Shown: positions 1-6,048 of the stretch, piece by piece
How the letters are laid out: every line of letters starts with the position of its first letter
Position numbering within the stretch: position 1 is the first letter of the stretch
Source of the DNA: Dactylosporangium sp. AC04546
GTDB taxonomy: Bacteria; Actinomycetota; Actinomycetes; Mycobacteriales; Micromonosporaceae
Assembly: GCF_022095675.1 (NCBI RefSeq)
Contig: NZ_JAHYSG010000193.1
Coordinates: 1-12,859 of the forward strand
Direction: 5' to 3'
Length of the DNA: 12,859 bases
Notes under the pieces: generated by a model
The model's database searches: none
What the model saw: the letters and a program-made list of their open reading frames with translations, nothing else
Told to the model about the DNA's origin: nothing
Made by a program: the position numbers and the translations under genes

Positions 1-2
1 GG

Positions 3-86
3 TCTGCCGGGGCGGGGTCGGCCGGGTCCGGGTTCCGGGCTGGGTCGGCTGGGACCGCGGCCGGATCCGCTGGGTCCGCGACCGCC
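3..86 (+). repeat. Gly-Ser-Ala-Gly coding minisatellite
   Basis: Degenerate units related to GCTGGGTCGGCTGGG recur through this stretch and encode repeated GSAG/AGSAG in the upstream partial protein. The repeat continues off the left edge of the window, so its full length is unknown. It is probably a flexible low-complexity linker prone to length variation. Confidence 0.55.
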
Positions 87-413
87 GCGCCGCCTCAGGC
101 CTCGCGGGCGGCTCGGGCGGCGGACTCCGACGCGACGACCGTGCCGAGGCCTGCCACCGGGTCGGGCGCCGGCGCCACGCGGAAGATGACGCCGGTCCAG
201 GAGCAGCCGCCCGCGCAGGAGAGGCGGCGGTTCGGCTGGCGGCGGACCCGGCGGCTGTCCGACGAGATGCCGCCGCCGGCCACCGCGCCGACGCGCAAGA
301 TGCCGGCGGTCGAGGTCGAGGACGAGCCGACGCGGGTGGCGCCGCCGGGCTACACGCTGTACCGGCCGTCGGGCACCGACCCGACGGCCCGGCTGGAGGA
401 CGAGGATCGATGA
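3..413 (+). CDS. C-terminal part of an unrecognised, disordered protein (5' end outside window)
   Basis: The reading frame is open from base 3 to the TGA at 411-413, so only the last 136 residues are visible; I do not recognise the protein. The first ~28 residues are Gly/Ser/Ala repeats. The rest is Pro/Arg/Thr-rich with no predicted hydrophobic core, so this is probably an unstructured tail. A short motif recurs: TRKM is encoded at 177-188 and again at 291-302, and related threonine motifs (TRVA, TARL) follow near the end. The protein ends in the acidic LEDEDR. Its stop overlaps the mqnB start by four bases (ATGA, 410-413), so the two genes are very likely co-transcribed and translationally coupled. 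The frame, the GC-rich third positions and the overlap support a real gene; its function cannot be told from this tail. Confidence 0.75.
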   Translation, partial: SAGAGSAGSGFRAGSAGTAAGSAGSATAAPPQASRAARAADSDATTVPRPATGSGAGATRKMTPVQEQPPAQERRRFGWRRTRRLSDEMPPPATAPTRKMPAVEVEDEPTRVAPPGYTLYRPSGTDPTARLEDEDR

Positions 414-1102
414 GAGACGTGTTGGGATACGGGCGGACGCTGGTCATCACGGCCGTCGAGGCCGAGCGGAGCGCGGTGCTCGCCGGGCTGGGCCTCGAGG
501 CGCAGCCGGCCGACGCGCTGGAGGCGGGCGCCCCGGTGGTGGTCGCCGCCGCGGGCGTCGGCCCGGCCGCCGCGGCCGCCGTGACCACGCAGTTCCTGAC
601 TACCGCCGTGCACACCGGCGCGCCGTTCGGCCTGGTCCTGTCGGCCGGCATCGCGGGCGGCTTCGCCGGCCGGGTGGAGATCGGCGGCCTGGTCGTCGCG
701 ACCGAGTCGATCGCCGCCGACCTGGGCGCGGCCGGCCCCGAGGGCTACCAGAGCGTCGAGGAGCTGGGCTTCGGCACGGCGCGCCACGACGCCGACCCGG
801 CCGTGCTGCGCGCGTTACGGGTGGCCTTCCCGGAGGCGGTCGGCGGCCCGGTCCTGACCGTCTCCACGGTCACGGGCACCGCCGCGGCTAAGGAGACGAT
901 CGAGAAGCGCCACCCGGACGCGGTCGCCGAGGCCATGGAGGGCTTCGGCGTGGCCACGGCGGCCCGCCTGTGGCCGTCTACGGCTTTCGGCGAGCTCCGT
1001 ACGATCTCCAACGCGGTGGGCCCCCGCGACCGCGCCGCCTGGCGCATCCCGCAGGCCTTGGAGACGCTTCGCGACGCCTTCGCGACGCTGTCCGGCCGCT
1101 GA
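410..1102 (+). CDS. mqnB: Futalosine hydrolase (MqnB)
   Basis: This is a nucleosidase of the PNP/UDP phosphorylase superfamily. It removes hypoxanthine from futalosine to give dehypoxanthine futalosine in the cytoplasmic futalosine pathway to menaquinone. At 230 residues it has the usual family length. Visible motifs are the glycine-rich SAGIAGG at residues 78-84 (phosphate/ribose-site loop of the fold), AMEGFGVA at 175-182 with the substrate-binding glutamate E177, and SNAVGPRD at 200-207, whose D207 fits the catalytic acid that acts on the purine; the following ..AAW is typical of MqnB. The ATG at 410 is preceded by GGAGGA (395-400) at 9-nt spacing and overlaps the upstream stop. mqnD lies downstream, the same pairing known in Streptomyces, although here 523 bp separate them. 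An MTA/SAH nucleosidase relative is a less likely alternative. Confidence 0.93.
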   Translation: MRDVLGYGRTLVITAVEAERSAVLAGLGLEAQPADALEAGAPVVVAAAGVGPAAAAAVTTQFLTTAVHTGAPFGLVLSAGIAGGFAGRVEIGGLVVATESIAADLGAAGPEGYQSVEELGFGTARHDADPAVLRALRVAFPEAVGGPVLTVSTVTGTAAAKETIEKRHPDAVAEAMEGFGVATAARLWPSTAFGELRTISNAVGPRDRAAWRIPQALETLRDAFATLSGR

Positions 1103-1255
1103 CGGCGCTTTCCGCCAGGGCTCGCGGTTGGCCCGGAAGCCCTCAGCGGTTGTCCGGCCGCTGAGGCTGGCGGCTCGCGGTGGCTCTCGAAGCGCTCAGT
1201 GCCGCCTTCGTGGCGTTGTCCGGCCGGCAGCGTCGCGCTTCCCCAGGGCTCGCGG
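1058..1255 (+). repeat. Three decayed tandem copies derived from the mqnB 3' end (~62-66 bp period)
   Basis: TGTCCGGCCG occurs three times, at 1089-1098 (the last codons of mqnB), 1151-1160 and 1217-1226. Each is followed by GGCTCGCGG, at 1119-1127, 1172-1180 and 1247-1255; the first and third of these are part of the same 13-mer, CCAGGGCTCGCGG. Translated, bases 1186-1227 give LEALSAAFVALSGR, against LETLRDAFATLSGR at the end of MqnB (9 of 14 identical; about 30 of 42 bases). The middle copy is shortened but keeps GAAGCCCTCAG, matching GAAGCGCTCAG of the third. I read this as old tandem duplication of the gene's end, now non-coding. Confidence 0.6.
1141..1166 (+). terminator. Hairpin after mqnB, possible terminator
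   Basis: CCTCAGCGG (1141-1149) pairs perfectly with CCGCTGAGG (1158-1166) around an 8-nt loop, 38 bases past the mqnB stop. The stem can be lengthened by an AGC/GCT pairing past a one-base bulge. There is no T-tract, but many actinobacterial terminators lack one. The right arm lies in the second repeat copy. Confidence 0.45.
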
Positions 1256-1585
1256 CGGGAAGGCCGCGACCAACCTGCGGCCGACTGGCGTTCGCCCGTG
1301 CGGGGTGCTGCCCGCGCCGAGCGCTGTGCGCTGTGCGGAGCGGCGGGGCTGTGCGGCGCGGTCTGTTGGTGCGGCGGGCGTCCATCCGCGGCGGTCGCCT
1401 GCCGGCCAGGATCGGTCTGCGGCATCGGGATGGAGGCCTTGGCCACACAGCGGGTCGTTGCCTTTGCCGCGACGAACTTCGGGGATCTGTGCCGCTCCCG
1501 CAGTTCTGGAGTGACCAGGGCGACGGATTGATCAAGGTCAGGTCAGGAGCGGAGTTGCGAGGGTCACAGGCGGGGATTCGGCACT

Positions 1586-1600
1586 CGGGTCGCGAACCCG
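1586..1600. promoter_or_regulatory. Small inverted repeat upstream of mqnD
   Basis: CGGGT and ACCCG flank CGCGA. The centre lies about 33 bases before the mqnD start, where a -35 region would be if the TACATT box is the -10. It could be a regulator site, or chance in GC-rich DNA; the arms are only 5 bp. Confidence 0.25.
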
Positions 1601-1611
1601 GCGGTGAGGGC

Positions 1612-1617
1612 TACATT
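1612..1617 (+). promoter_or_regulatory. -10 box of mqnD (probably leaderless)
   Basis: TACATT fits the TANNNT -10 consensus and ends 8 bases before the GTG of mqnD, so transcription should begin at or next to the start codon. No clear -35 hexamer is seen. Confidence 0.45.
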
Positions 1618-1625
1618 CGGGACTT

Positions 1626-2444
1626 GTGACGCTTTCGCTCGCTTTCTCGCCGTGCCCCAATGACACCTTTGTCTTCCATGCGCTCGCGCATGGGAGGGTG
1701 CCCGGAGCGCCGCGGTTCGACGTTACGTACGCCGACGTCGACGTCACGAACACCGCGGCGCTGCGCGGGGAGTTCGACCTCGTGAAGGTCAGCTACGCGG
1801 CGCTGCCCTGGCTGCTCGACCAGTACACGCTGCTGCCCTGCGGCGGCGCTCTCGGGCGAGGGTGCGGGCCGCTGGTGCTCGTCAAGGACCAGTCGATCAA
1901 GAGTCTCGCCGGGCGGCGGGTCGCGGTGCCGGGAGACCGTACGACCGCGTACCTGCTCATGCGCCTCTGGTCGGCCGGGGAGCCGCCGGCGAGTGTCGAG
2001 GTCGTGCCGTTCGCGGAGATCATGCCGGCCGTCGCGGCGGGGACGTTCGACGCCGGGCTGGTGATCCACGAGGCGCGGTTCACGTACCAGCGCTATGGGC
2101 TGCACGCCCTCGCCGACCTCGGTGAGTGGTGGGAGACCGACACCGGGCTGCCGATCCCGCTCGGGGCGATCATCGCCCACCGGGACCGGGTCGACCCGGA
2201 GCAGGCGACCGCCTGGATCAAGGAGTCGGTGCGGCAGGCCTGGGCCGACCCGGCGGCGAGCCGGCAGTACGTCCTGGAGCACGCCCAGGAGATGGAGCAG
2301 GACGTCGTCGACCAGCACATCAAGCTCTACGTCAACGAGTTCACCAGCTCGCTCGGGCCCGACGGGCACGCGGCCGTGGACGCCTTGCTGACCCGGGCGG
2401 CCGACGAAGGCCTGGTGCCCGCGACCCCATTGGTCAAGGGCTAG
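1626..2444 (+). CDS. mqnD: 1,4-dihydroxy-6-naphthoate synthase (MqnD)
   Basis: This enzyme converts cyclic dehypoxanthine futalosine to 1,4-dihydroxy-6-naphthoate, the ring precursor of menaquinone, in the cytoplasm. The 272-residue protein has the periplasmic-binding-protein-like fold of the MqnA/MqnD family. The N-terminus carries the family signature SPCPNDTF (residues 8-15). A substrate-site loop CGGALGRGCGPL lies at 72-83, and LVIHEARFTY at 145-154 contains H148, in the position of the catalytic histidine described for MqnD. The GTG at 1626 gives exactly the family N-terminus; no Shine-Dalgarno is well placed, which fits the leaderless reading suggested by TACATT at 1612-1617. It shares its pathway with mqnB upstream and ends 25 bp from the convergent dihydrofolate-reductase-like gene. 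MqnA is the nearest paralogue, but the SPCPNDTF start and the histidine motif favour MqnD. Confidence 0.95.
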   Translation: MTLSLAFSPCPNDTFVFHALAHGRVPGAPRFDVTYADVDVTNTAALRGEFDLVKVSYAALPWLLDQYTLLPCGGALGRGCGPLVLVKDQSIKSLAGRRVAVPGDRTTAYLLMRLWSAGEPPASVEVVPFAEIMPAVAAGTFDAGLVIHEARFTYQRYGLHALADLGEWWETDTGLPIPLGAIIAHRDRVDPEQATAWIKESVRQAWADPAASRQYVLEHAQEMEQDVVDQHIKLYVNEFTSSLGPDGHAAVDALLTRAADEGLVPATPLVKG

Positions 2445-2453
2445 CCCTGTCGG

Positions 2454-2468
2454 CCGCCGGATCGGCGG
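2454..2468. terminator. Possible bidirectional terminator between convergent genes
   Basis: CCGCCG (2454-2459) and CGGCGG (2463-2468) form a 6-bp all-GC stem around GAT. It sits exactly between the mqnD stop (2444) and the stop of the convergent gene (2470). There is no T-run. Confidence 0.4.
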
Positions 2469-2469
2469 G

Positions 2470-3003
2470 TCAGGTGTCGACCCCGAGTGGTTCGTAGTTG
2501 TTGCGCACCACGCCGTTCGGGAACGTCGTCGAGGACTTCAGGCGCATCCGGACGTGGCCCAGGCCGTGGAACGGGCGGGCCGCCTCGCTCCAGACGACCG
2601 GGTGGACCCAGAAGCGCACCTCGTCCACAAGGCCGTGCTTGAGCAGCTCGAAGGCGAACTCCCCGCAGCCGTACGTGAGCAGGTTTCCCGTGGCCTTGAG
2701 CGCACGCACCGCGTCGGGCAGGTCGCCCTTGACCGGCTCGGCGTTCCAGGTCAGGGACTCGGCCGGGGTGCGTGACGCCACGTGCTTCGGCATGGCGTTC
2801 ACCCGGTCGGCGAAGGCGCCCGGCGTGGCCGTCCAGATCGGGGCCAGCGCCGCGTAGGTCTTGCGGCCGAGCAGGAAGGCGTCGGCGAGGCGGACCTCGT
2901 CCTCGCCTGCCTGTTCGTGCTCGCCGCCGCCCTCATACCACCCGATGGACGGGCCGATGCTCGCGTCCGCGGACATCTGGGCGGTGATGACGAGCATGCC
3001 CAT
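2470..3003 (-). CDS. Dihydrofolate-reductase family protein (RibD C-terminal-like)
   Basis: This is a 177-residue protein of the RibD-C/DHFR-like fold, a family of small NADPH-dependent reductases whose physiological substrates are mostly unknown (YwjB/YyaP relatives). Features seen are an N-terminal strand with ITAQMSADASIG (residues 6-17), LLGRKTY at 44-50 (the conserved G-R-KTY turn) and GNLLTYGCGEFAFELL at 106-121, the glycine-rich nucleotide-binding segment. VDEVRFWVHPVV at 126-137 follows, as in the family. The ATG at 3003 overlaps the TGA of the SRPBCC gene by one base (TGATG), with GGAGAAG (3015-3009) 5 nt before it; ATG 2997 is a possible alternative. It is the last gene of the arsR operon. 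It should not be taken for the folate enzyme FolA without testing. A longer open frame continues upstream, but it runs antiparallel in register through the SRPBCC gene and is not real. Confidence 0.88.
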   Translation of the reverse strand: MGMLVITAQMSADASIGPSIGWYEGGGEHEQAGEDEVRLADAFLLGRKTYAALAPIWTATPGAFADRVNAMPKHVASRTPAESLTWNAEPVKGDLPDAVRALKATGNLLTYGCGEFAFELLKHGLVDEVRFWVHPVVWSEAARPFHGLGHVRMRLKSSTTFPNGVVRNNYEPLGVDT

Positions 3004-3467
3004 CAGAGCTTCTCCAGGTAGGTGGCCAGGGCGTCGTAGGAGCTGCTGGCGCCGTCCGCCATGCCCGAGGCGGCCATGCCGTCGCGGTCCTCCTTGGTGT
3101 CGAACCGGGTCAGGCTGGTGATCGTGGTCTTGCCGTCCACCTCGGTGAACGCGATCGTCTCGACGCACACGTGGCCCGGCATGCCCTCGAACTCGAAGGT
3201 CCAGACGATCCGCTCGGGCTCCTGGATCTCCAGGTACTCGCCGCGGAACGCATACTCCTCGCCGTCGGCGTGCTCCACGAAGCGGTACTTGCCGCCGGGG
3301 CGGAAGTCCATCTGGATGTCGAGCGGGTTGCCCCGGCCCCACCAGTGCTTGATGTGCTCGGGGTCGGCGTGGGCGGCGAACACGAGGGCGCGCGGCGCGT
3401 CGAACGCGCGCACCATCTGGATCTCCAGGTCGGACGGCAGGGTCACGGTCAGGTCGTCGCGGCTCAT
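3003..3467 (-). CDS. SRPBCC (AHSA1/START-like) domain protein
   Basis: This 154-residue single-domain protein has the AHSA1-type helix-grip fold, which forms a deep hydrophobic ligand pocket. The N-terminal AFDAPRALVFAAHADP (residues 21-36) and KHWWG (40-44) are characteristic, as is FRPGGKYRFV at 55-64. The C-terminal helix runs from about MAASGMADG (131-139) to YLEKL at the end. The ligand is unknown. The ATG overlaps the arsR stop by four bases (ATGA), with a strong AGGAGG at 3480-3475 and 7-nt spacing; its own stop overlaps the next start. An ArsR regulator followed by an AHSA1-like protein is a common actinobacterial pairing, which suggests the SRPBCC protein acts on, or responds to, the same signal as the repressor. 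That role is inference. Confidence 0.92.
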   Translation of the reverse strand: MSRDDLTVTLPSDLEIQMVRAFDAPRALVFAAHADPEHIKHWWGRGNPLDIQMDFRPGGKYRFVEHADGEEYAFRGEYLEIQEPERIVWTFEFEGMPGHVCVETIAFTEVDGKTTITSLTRFDTKEDRDGMAASGMADGASSSYDALATYLEKL

Positions 3468-3808
3468 GGTTGTTCCTCCTGTCGGGTGGGTTCCTTCTGC
3501 AGGCGTTGCAGGTATTCACCGAGGTGGTCGTAGCGCTCCTCCCAGAACCGCTCGTAGCTCGCGATCCAGTCGGCCACTTCCCGCAGCGGCGCGGCGTCGA
3601 GGCGGCACGGCCGCCACTGCGCCTCCTTGCCGCGGGTGATCAGGCCGGCCCGCTCCAGCACCTTCAGGTGCTTGGAGATGGCCTGGAGGCTGATCGGGAA
3701 CGGCTCGGCGAGCTGGTTGACCGTCGCCTCGCCGTCCGCCAGCCGGGTCAGGATCGCCCGCCGCGTCGGGTCGGCGAGCGCACCGAACACCTCACTCAGC
3801 CGGTCCAC
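3464..3808 (-). CDS. ArsR-family winged-helix repressor
   Basis: A 114-residue DNA-binding repressor. The wHTH domain covers roughly residues 3-70: LSEVFGALADPTRRAIL (4-20), then the recognition helix region ISLQAISKHLKVLERAG (39-55) and the wing with ITRGKEAQWRPCRL (57-70). The C-terminal helix (EVADWIASYERFWEERYDHL) probably makes the dimer. The metal-binding CxC motif of ArsR/SmtB is absent and there is one cysteine (C68), so metal sensing is unlikely. I chose GTG 3808 because GAGGAAG (3823-3817) lies 8 nt upstream and the protein then begins at the usual family N-terminus; an in-frame GTG at 3829 would add 7 residues but has no Shine-Dalgarno and lies inside the operator. It is first in the operon with the SRPBCC and DHFR-like genes and is likely autorepressing. 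Confidence 0.93.
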   Translation of the reverse strand: MDRLSEVFGALADPTRRAILTRLADGEATVNQLAEPFPISLQAISKHLKVLERAGLITRGKEAQWRPCRLDAAPLREVADWIASYERFWEERYDHLGEYLQRLQKEPTRQEEQP

Positions 3809-3822
3809 TGCTCTCGCTTCCT

Positions 3823-3852
3823 CAACCACTCGGTTAATTAACTTCTAGGTTG
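3823..3852. promoter_or_regulatory. 30-bp symmetric operator of the arsR operon
   Basis: A perfect palindrome GTTAATTAAC (3833-3842) is flanked at equal distance by CAACC (3823-3827) and GGTTG (3848-3852), all sharing one dyad axis between 3837 and 3838. The same bases can be read as two AACC-N4-GGTT-type sites, AACC ACTC GGTT (3824-3835) and AACT TCTA GGTT (3840-3851), 16 bp apart. The element begins directly downstream of the -10 and covers the expected transcription start, as expected of a repressor site. Binding by the ArsR protein is inferred. Confidence 0.7.
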
Positions 3853-3881
3853 AATATGCTCCCGTCGGGCCCCGTTGTCAA
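3853..3881 (-). promoter_or_regulatory. Promoter of the arsR operon
   Basis: Reading leftward, TTGACA (3881-3876) is a perfect -35. A 17-bp spacer and CATATT (3858-3853) follow as the -10 (4 of 6 matches to TATAAT). Transcription would begin near 3846, inside the operator. Confidence 0.7.
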
Positions 3882-3923
3882 CCCGAATCGGCAAATCGGT
3901 AGCGATCGCTGCGGGCGCGGGCT

Positions 3924-3929
3924 TAGCCT
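3924..3929 (+). promoter_or_regulatory. -10 box of the membrane protein-thpR operon (probably leaderless)
   Basis: TAGCCT fits TANNNT and ends 6 bases before the GTG at 3936. There is no Shine-Dalgarno before that start. A perfect 10-bp palindrome AGCGATCGCT (3901-3910) occupies the -35 position and could be a regulator site or chance. Confidence 0.4.
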
Positions 3930-3935
3930 CGAAGC

Positions 3936-4466
3936 GTGGGCGTGTTGCACGGCCTACTCGTGGTCGGTGCCATTGGGCTCATCGCCGTGGCGCCGTGTCT
4001 GGTCTGCCTGCTGCTCATCTCGGCCGACGAAATCCTGGAACGGACCTGGCGGTTCGTGCGGCGCCGGCTGCTACCCCGCCGGAAGCAGCGCTCGGCCCTC
4101 GGCGGCCGGTGGACCGAGACCCGCCTCGGGCGGCGCTGGCAGCTGAGCCGGCTGGGCCGCGGTGTCCAGGAGTTCGCCGCCGGCGAGCGGCCCGCGCCGT
4201 CGTGCCCGCCGATCGAGCAGGTCGCCGGCGACCTCCGGCGGCTCAACCGGCTGCGCGGCGGGATCGCGCTGCGGTCGCCGGTGTGGTTCAACGCGGTGCA
4301 GCGTGCGTACGACGAGGGGCTGCGGACCGCATGTCGGCAGCTCGGGGTCGAGGAGCACCTCGACGAGCTGCACGGGGTCGACCTGGACCTGGAGCGGCTG
4401 CGCCTGGAGGGCGAGCTCCAGCGGGCCGGCCTGGTCCTGCGCGACGCGGGGGCTCAGCAGCGTTGA
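3936..4466 (+). CDS. Small single-pass membrane protein of unknown function, coupled to thpR
   Basis: I do not recognise this 176-residue protein. Residues 4-29 form one strongly hydrophobic membrane helix (LHGLLVVGAIGLIAVAPCLV and onward). An Arg/Lys-rich stretch follows at about 39-75, including RRRLLPRRK (42-50), so the positive-inside rule puts the bulk of the protein in the cytoplasm. The rest looks alpha-helical: LRRLNRLRGG (100-109), a segment with SPVWFNAVQRAYDEGLRTACRQLG near 114-137, and an acidic/leucine-rich end (DLDLERLRLEGELQRAGLVL, 149-168) that may form a coiled coil. The GTG at 3936 is chosen for the TAGCCT box 6 nt upstream; GTG 3942 is possible. Its stop overlaps the TTG start of thpR (TTGA, 4463-4466). 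Coding-like GC at third positions and the coupling support a real gene; a link to RNA end processing is only suggested by context. Confidence 0.78.
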   Translation: MGVLHGLLVVGAIGLIAVAPCLVCLLLISADEILERTWRFVRRRLLPRRKQRSALGGRWTETRLGRRWQLSRLGRGVQEFAAGERPAPSCPPIEQVAGDLRRLNRLRGGIALRSPVWFNAVQRAYDEGLRTACRQLGVEEHLDELHGVDLDLERLRLEGELQRAGLVLRDAGAQQR

Positions 4467-5032
4467 GGCTGTTCATCGGGGCGTACCCGCCGCCGGACGT
4501 GCGCGCCCACTTCGGCGCGACGGTAGGCCGGCTGGCCGTGGCCCAGCCGATGCCGCCGGGCCGCTCCACCCGCCTCGCCGCGCCCGAGCGGTGGCACATG
4601 ACGATCGCGTTCCTCGGTGACGTGCCGGACGACCAGGTCGACCTGGCCGTCGAGGTACTGCAGGGGTTGTCCGTGGAGGCGCCCGCGGTGCGGATCGCGG
4701 GTGGCGGGCGGTTCGGGCGCGGGAAGTTCACCACCCTGACGGCCCGCGTCCGCGAGCAGGGTGACGGGTCGCGGCTGGCCGCGCTCGGGGACGGGGTGCG
4801 CCGGGCGCTGCGGCGCCGCCGGCTGCCGTTCGACCGCAAGCCGCTGCAGCCGCACGTCACGATCGCCCGCCCGGGGGACCGGATCGGCGCTGCCGAGCTC
4901 GCTGAGGACCTGGCGATTCTCGACGCGTACGAGAGCCCGCTGTGGACGGTCGACGAGCTGCGGCTCGTGCGCAGCTTCCTGGGGCCGAACCCGGCCTACG
5001 AGGCCGTGGCGACGGTGGCGCTGAGCCGGTAG
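4463..5032 (+). CDS. thpR: RNA 2',3'-cyclic phosphodiesterase (ThpR, 2H family)
   Basis: The protein belongs to the 2H phosphoesterase superfamily (formerly called 2'-5' RNA ligase). It opens 2',3'-cyclic phosphates at RNA ends in the cytoplasm. At 189 residues it has the normal family length. Both catalytic HxTx motifs are present, HMTI at 45-48 and HVTI at 131-134, placed as the two symmetric half-domains require; FLGDV after the first and FLGP near the end (172-175) are also typical. The TTG at 4463 is chosen because it gives the family N-terminus (M)RLFIGAYPPP and overlaps the upstream stop (TTGA). Upstream in-frame codons are open far to the left, but they lie antisense to nothing useful and inside the membrane-protein gene, so they are not used. 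It is the second gene of its operon and converges on the aldo/keto reductase. Confidence 0.93.
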   Translation: MRLFIGAYPPPDVRAHFGATVGRLAVAQPMPPGRSTRLAAPERWHMTIAFLGDVPDDQVDLAVEVLQGLSVEAPAVRIAGGGRFGRGKFTTLTARVREQGDGSRLAALGDGVRRALRRRRLPFDRKPLQPHVTIARPGDRIGAAELAEDLAILDAYESPLWTVDELRLVRSFLGPNPAYEAVATVALSR

Positions 5033-5044
5033 CCCGCGCCACCG
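5013..5044. terminator. Hairpin across the thpR stop, possible bidirectional terminator
   Basis: CGGTGGCGC (5013-5021) pairs perfectly with GCGCCACCG (5036-5044) around a 14-nt loop containing the thpR stop codon. The convergent aldo/keto reductase ends at 5055, so one hairpin would serve both genes. There is no T-run. Confidence 0.5.
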
Positions 5045-5054
5045 CCGAAGCGAG

Positions 5055-6041
5055 CTACCAGGCCCAGGCCTCGGGGCCGGGGCCGCCCTTGCCGACGGGT
5101 GGGAACAGCTCGTCGAGCCGGGCCAGGGTCGCCTCCTCCAGCCGCAGGTCGAGCGCGCCAAGCGTGCTGTCGAGCTGGTCGACGGTGCGCGGGCCGATGA
5201 TCGGGGCGGTCACGCCCTCCTGGGCGAGCAGCCAGGCCAGCGCCAGGTTGGCCGGGTCGGCGCCGAGCTCCGCGGCCAGCTTCTCGAACGCCTCGATCGA
5301 CGCCCGGTGCTGCTCCAGGTCTTCGGCGGCCCGGCCCTCGCCGGAGCGGCCGGCCGCGCCCGCCGCGAGCTTGGCCAGAGCGCCGCTGAGCAGGCCGCCG
5401 TGCAGTGGCGACCAGGGGATGATGCCCAGTCCGTACTGCCGCGCCGCCGGCAGCACCTCCAGCTCCACCGTGCGGGCCATGAGGTTGTAGATGCACTGCT
5501 CGGCCACGAGCCCCAGGAAGTTGCGGCGCTGCGCCGACTCCTGCGCGGCGGCGATGTGCCATCTGGCGAAGTTGGAGCTTCCGACGTACAACACCTTGCC
5601 CTGGGCGACGAGGACCTCCATCGCCTGCCAGATCTCTTCCCAGGGTGTACTGCGGGAAATGTGGTGCATCTGGTACAGGTCGATGTAGTCGGTCTGGAGG
5701 CGGCGCAGTGAGGCGTTGGCCTCGGCGATGATGTGGCGGGCGGAGAGCCCCTGGCCGTTGGGCCAGTCCTGCATCTTCCCGTAGACCTTGGTGGCGAGGA
5801 CGACCTTCTCGCGCCGGCCGCCGCCCTGGGCGATCCAGCGGCCGATGATGTGCTCGGTGATGCCTTCGCCGAGCTTCCAGCCGTAGACGTTGGCGGTGTC
5901 GAAGAAGTTGATGCCGTGCTCGAGCGCGCGGTCCATGATCGCGAAGCTGTCCGGCTCGCTGGTCTTCGGCCCGAAGTTCATGGTGCCGAGGCACAGCCGG
6001 CTGACCGACAGTCCGGTCCGCCCGAGGTTCGTGTACTCCAT
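5055..6041 (-). CDS. Aldo/keto reductase
   Basis: A 328-residue NADPH-dependent oxidoreductase with the (beta/alpha)8 barrel of the AKR superfamily, reducing a carbonyl substrate that cannot be told from sequence. The catalytic tetrad is complete: D48 and Y53 in FDTANVYG, K85 in LATKVYGK, and H126 in LYQMHH. The N-terminus has LGTMNFG (residues 18-24). The cofactor-binding segments include VGSSNFARW (153-161), IIPWSPLHGGLLSG (207-220) and, near the C-terminus, PIIGPRTVDQL. The set resembles the general-stress/YghZ-like AKRs. The ATG at 6041 matches the family start; an open frame extends 49 codons further upstream but is Arg-rich and has no family similarity. TAGGTT (6054-6049) lies 7 nt before the ATG, suggesting a leaderless mRNA. 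It stands alone on this strand, separated from sepH by a hairpin. Confidence 0.94.
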   Translation of the reverse strand: MEYTNLGRTGLSVSRLCLGTMNFGPKTSEPDSFAIMDRALEHGINFFDTANVYGWKLGEGITEHIIGRWIAQGGGRREKVVLATKVYGKMQDWPNGQGLSARHIIAEANASLRRLQTDYIDLYQMHHISRSTPWEEIWQAMEVLVAQGKVLYVGSSNFARWHIAAAQESAQRRNFLGLVAEQCIYNLMARTVELEVLPAARQYGLGIIPWSPLHGGLLSGALAKLAAGAAGRSGEGRAAEDLEQHRASIEAFEKLAAELGADPANLALAWLLAQEGVTAPIIGPRTVDQLDSTLGALDLRLEEATLARLDELFPPVGKGGPGPEAWAW

Positions 6042-6048
6042 GGACCCC

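Larger units (their letters stand above)
1103..1625 (+). other. 523-bp gap between mqnB and mqnD
   Basis: No convincing gene is seen. Open frames here are GC-driven and overlap one another on both strands. The left third holds the decayed mqnB-end repeats and a hairpin. The middle (about 1260-1500) is GC-rich with short runs of GCTGTGCG-like words and nothing I recognise. The right end holds a small dyad and a -10-like box just before mqnD. The gap makes it likely that mqnD has its own promoter instead of relying on read-through from mqnB. Confidence 0.6.

Noticed and set aside
1128..1629. Several open frames in the gap after mqnB, up to 149 codons
   Set aside because: They overlap one another, have no Shine-Dalgarno or family similarity, and part of them is decayed mqnB-end repeat.
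2470..3519. A 349-residue open frame that could look like a fusion with the DHFR-like protein
   Set aside because: Its upstream part is an Arg/Pro-rich shadow of the SRPBCC gene in another frame. The ATG at 3003 has a Shine-Dalgarno and a one-base overlap with the SRPBCC stop.
3875..4462. Upstream extension of thpR to a 385-residue protein
   Set aside because: The extension overlaps the membrane-protein gene in a shifted frame and is Ala/Arg/Pro-rich. The family N-terminus begins at TTG 4463.
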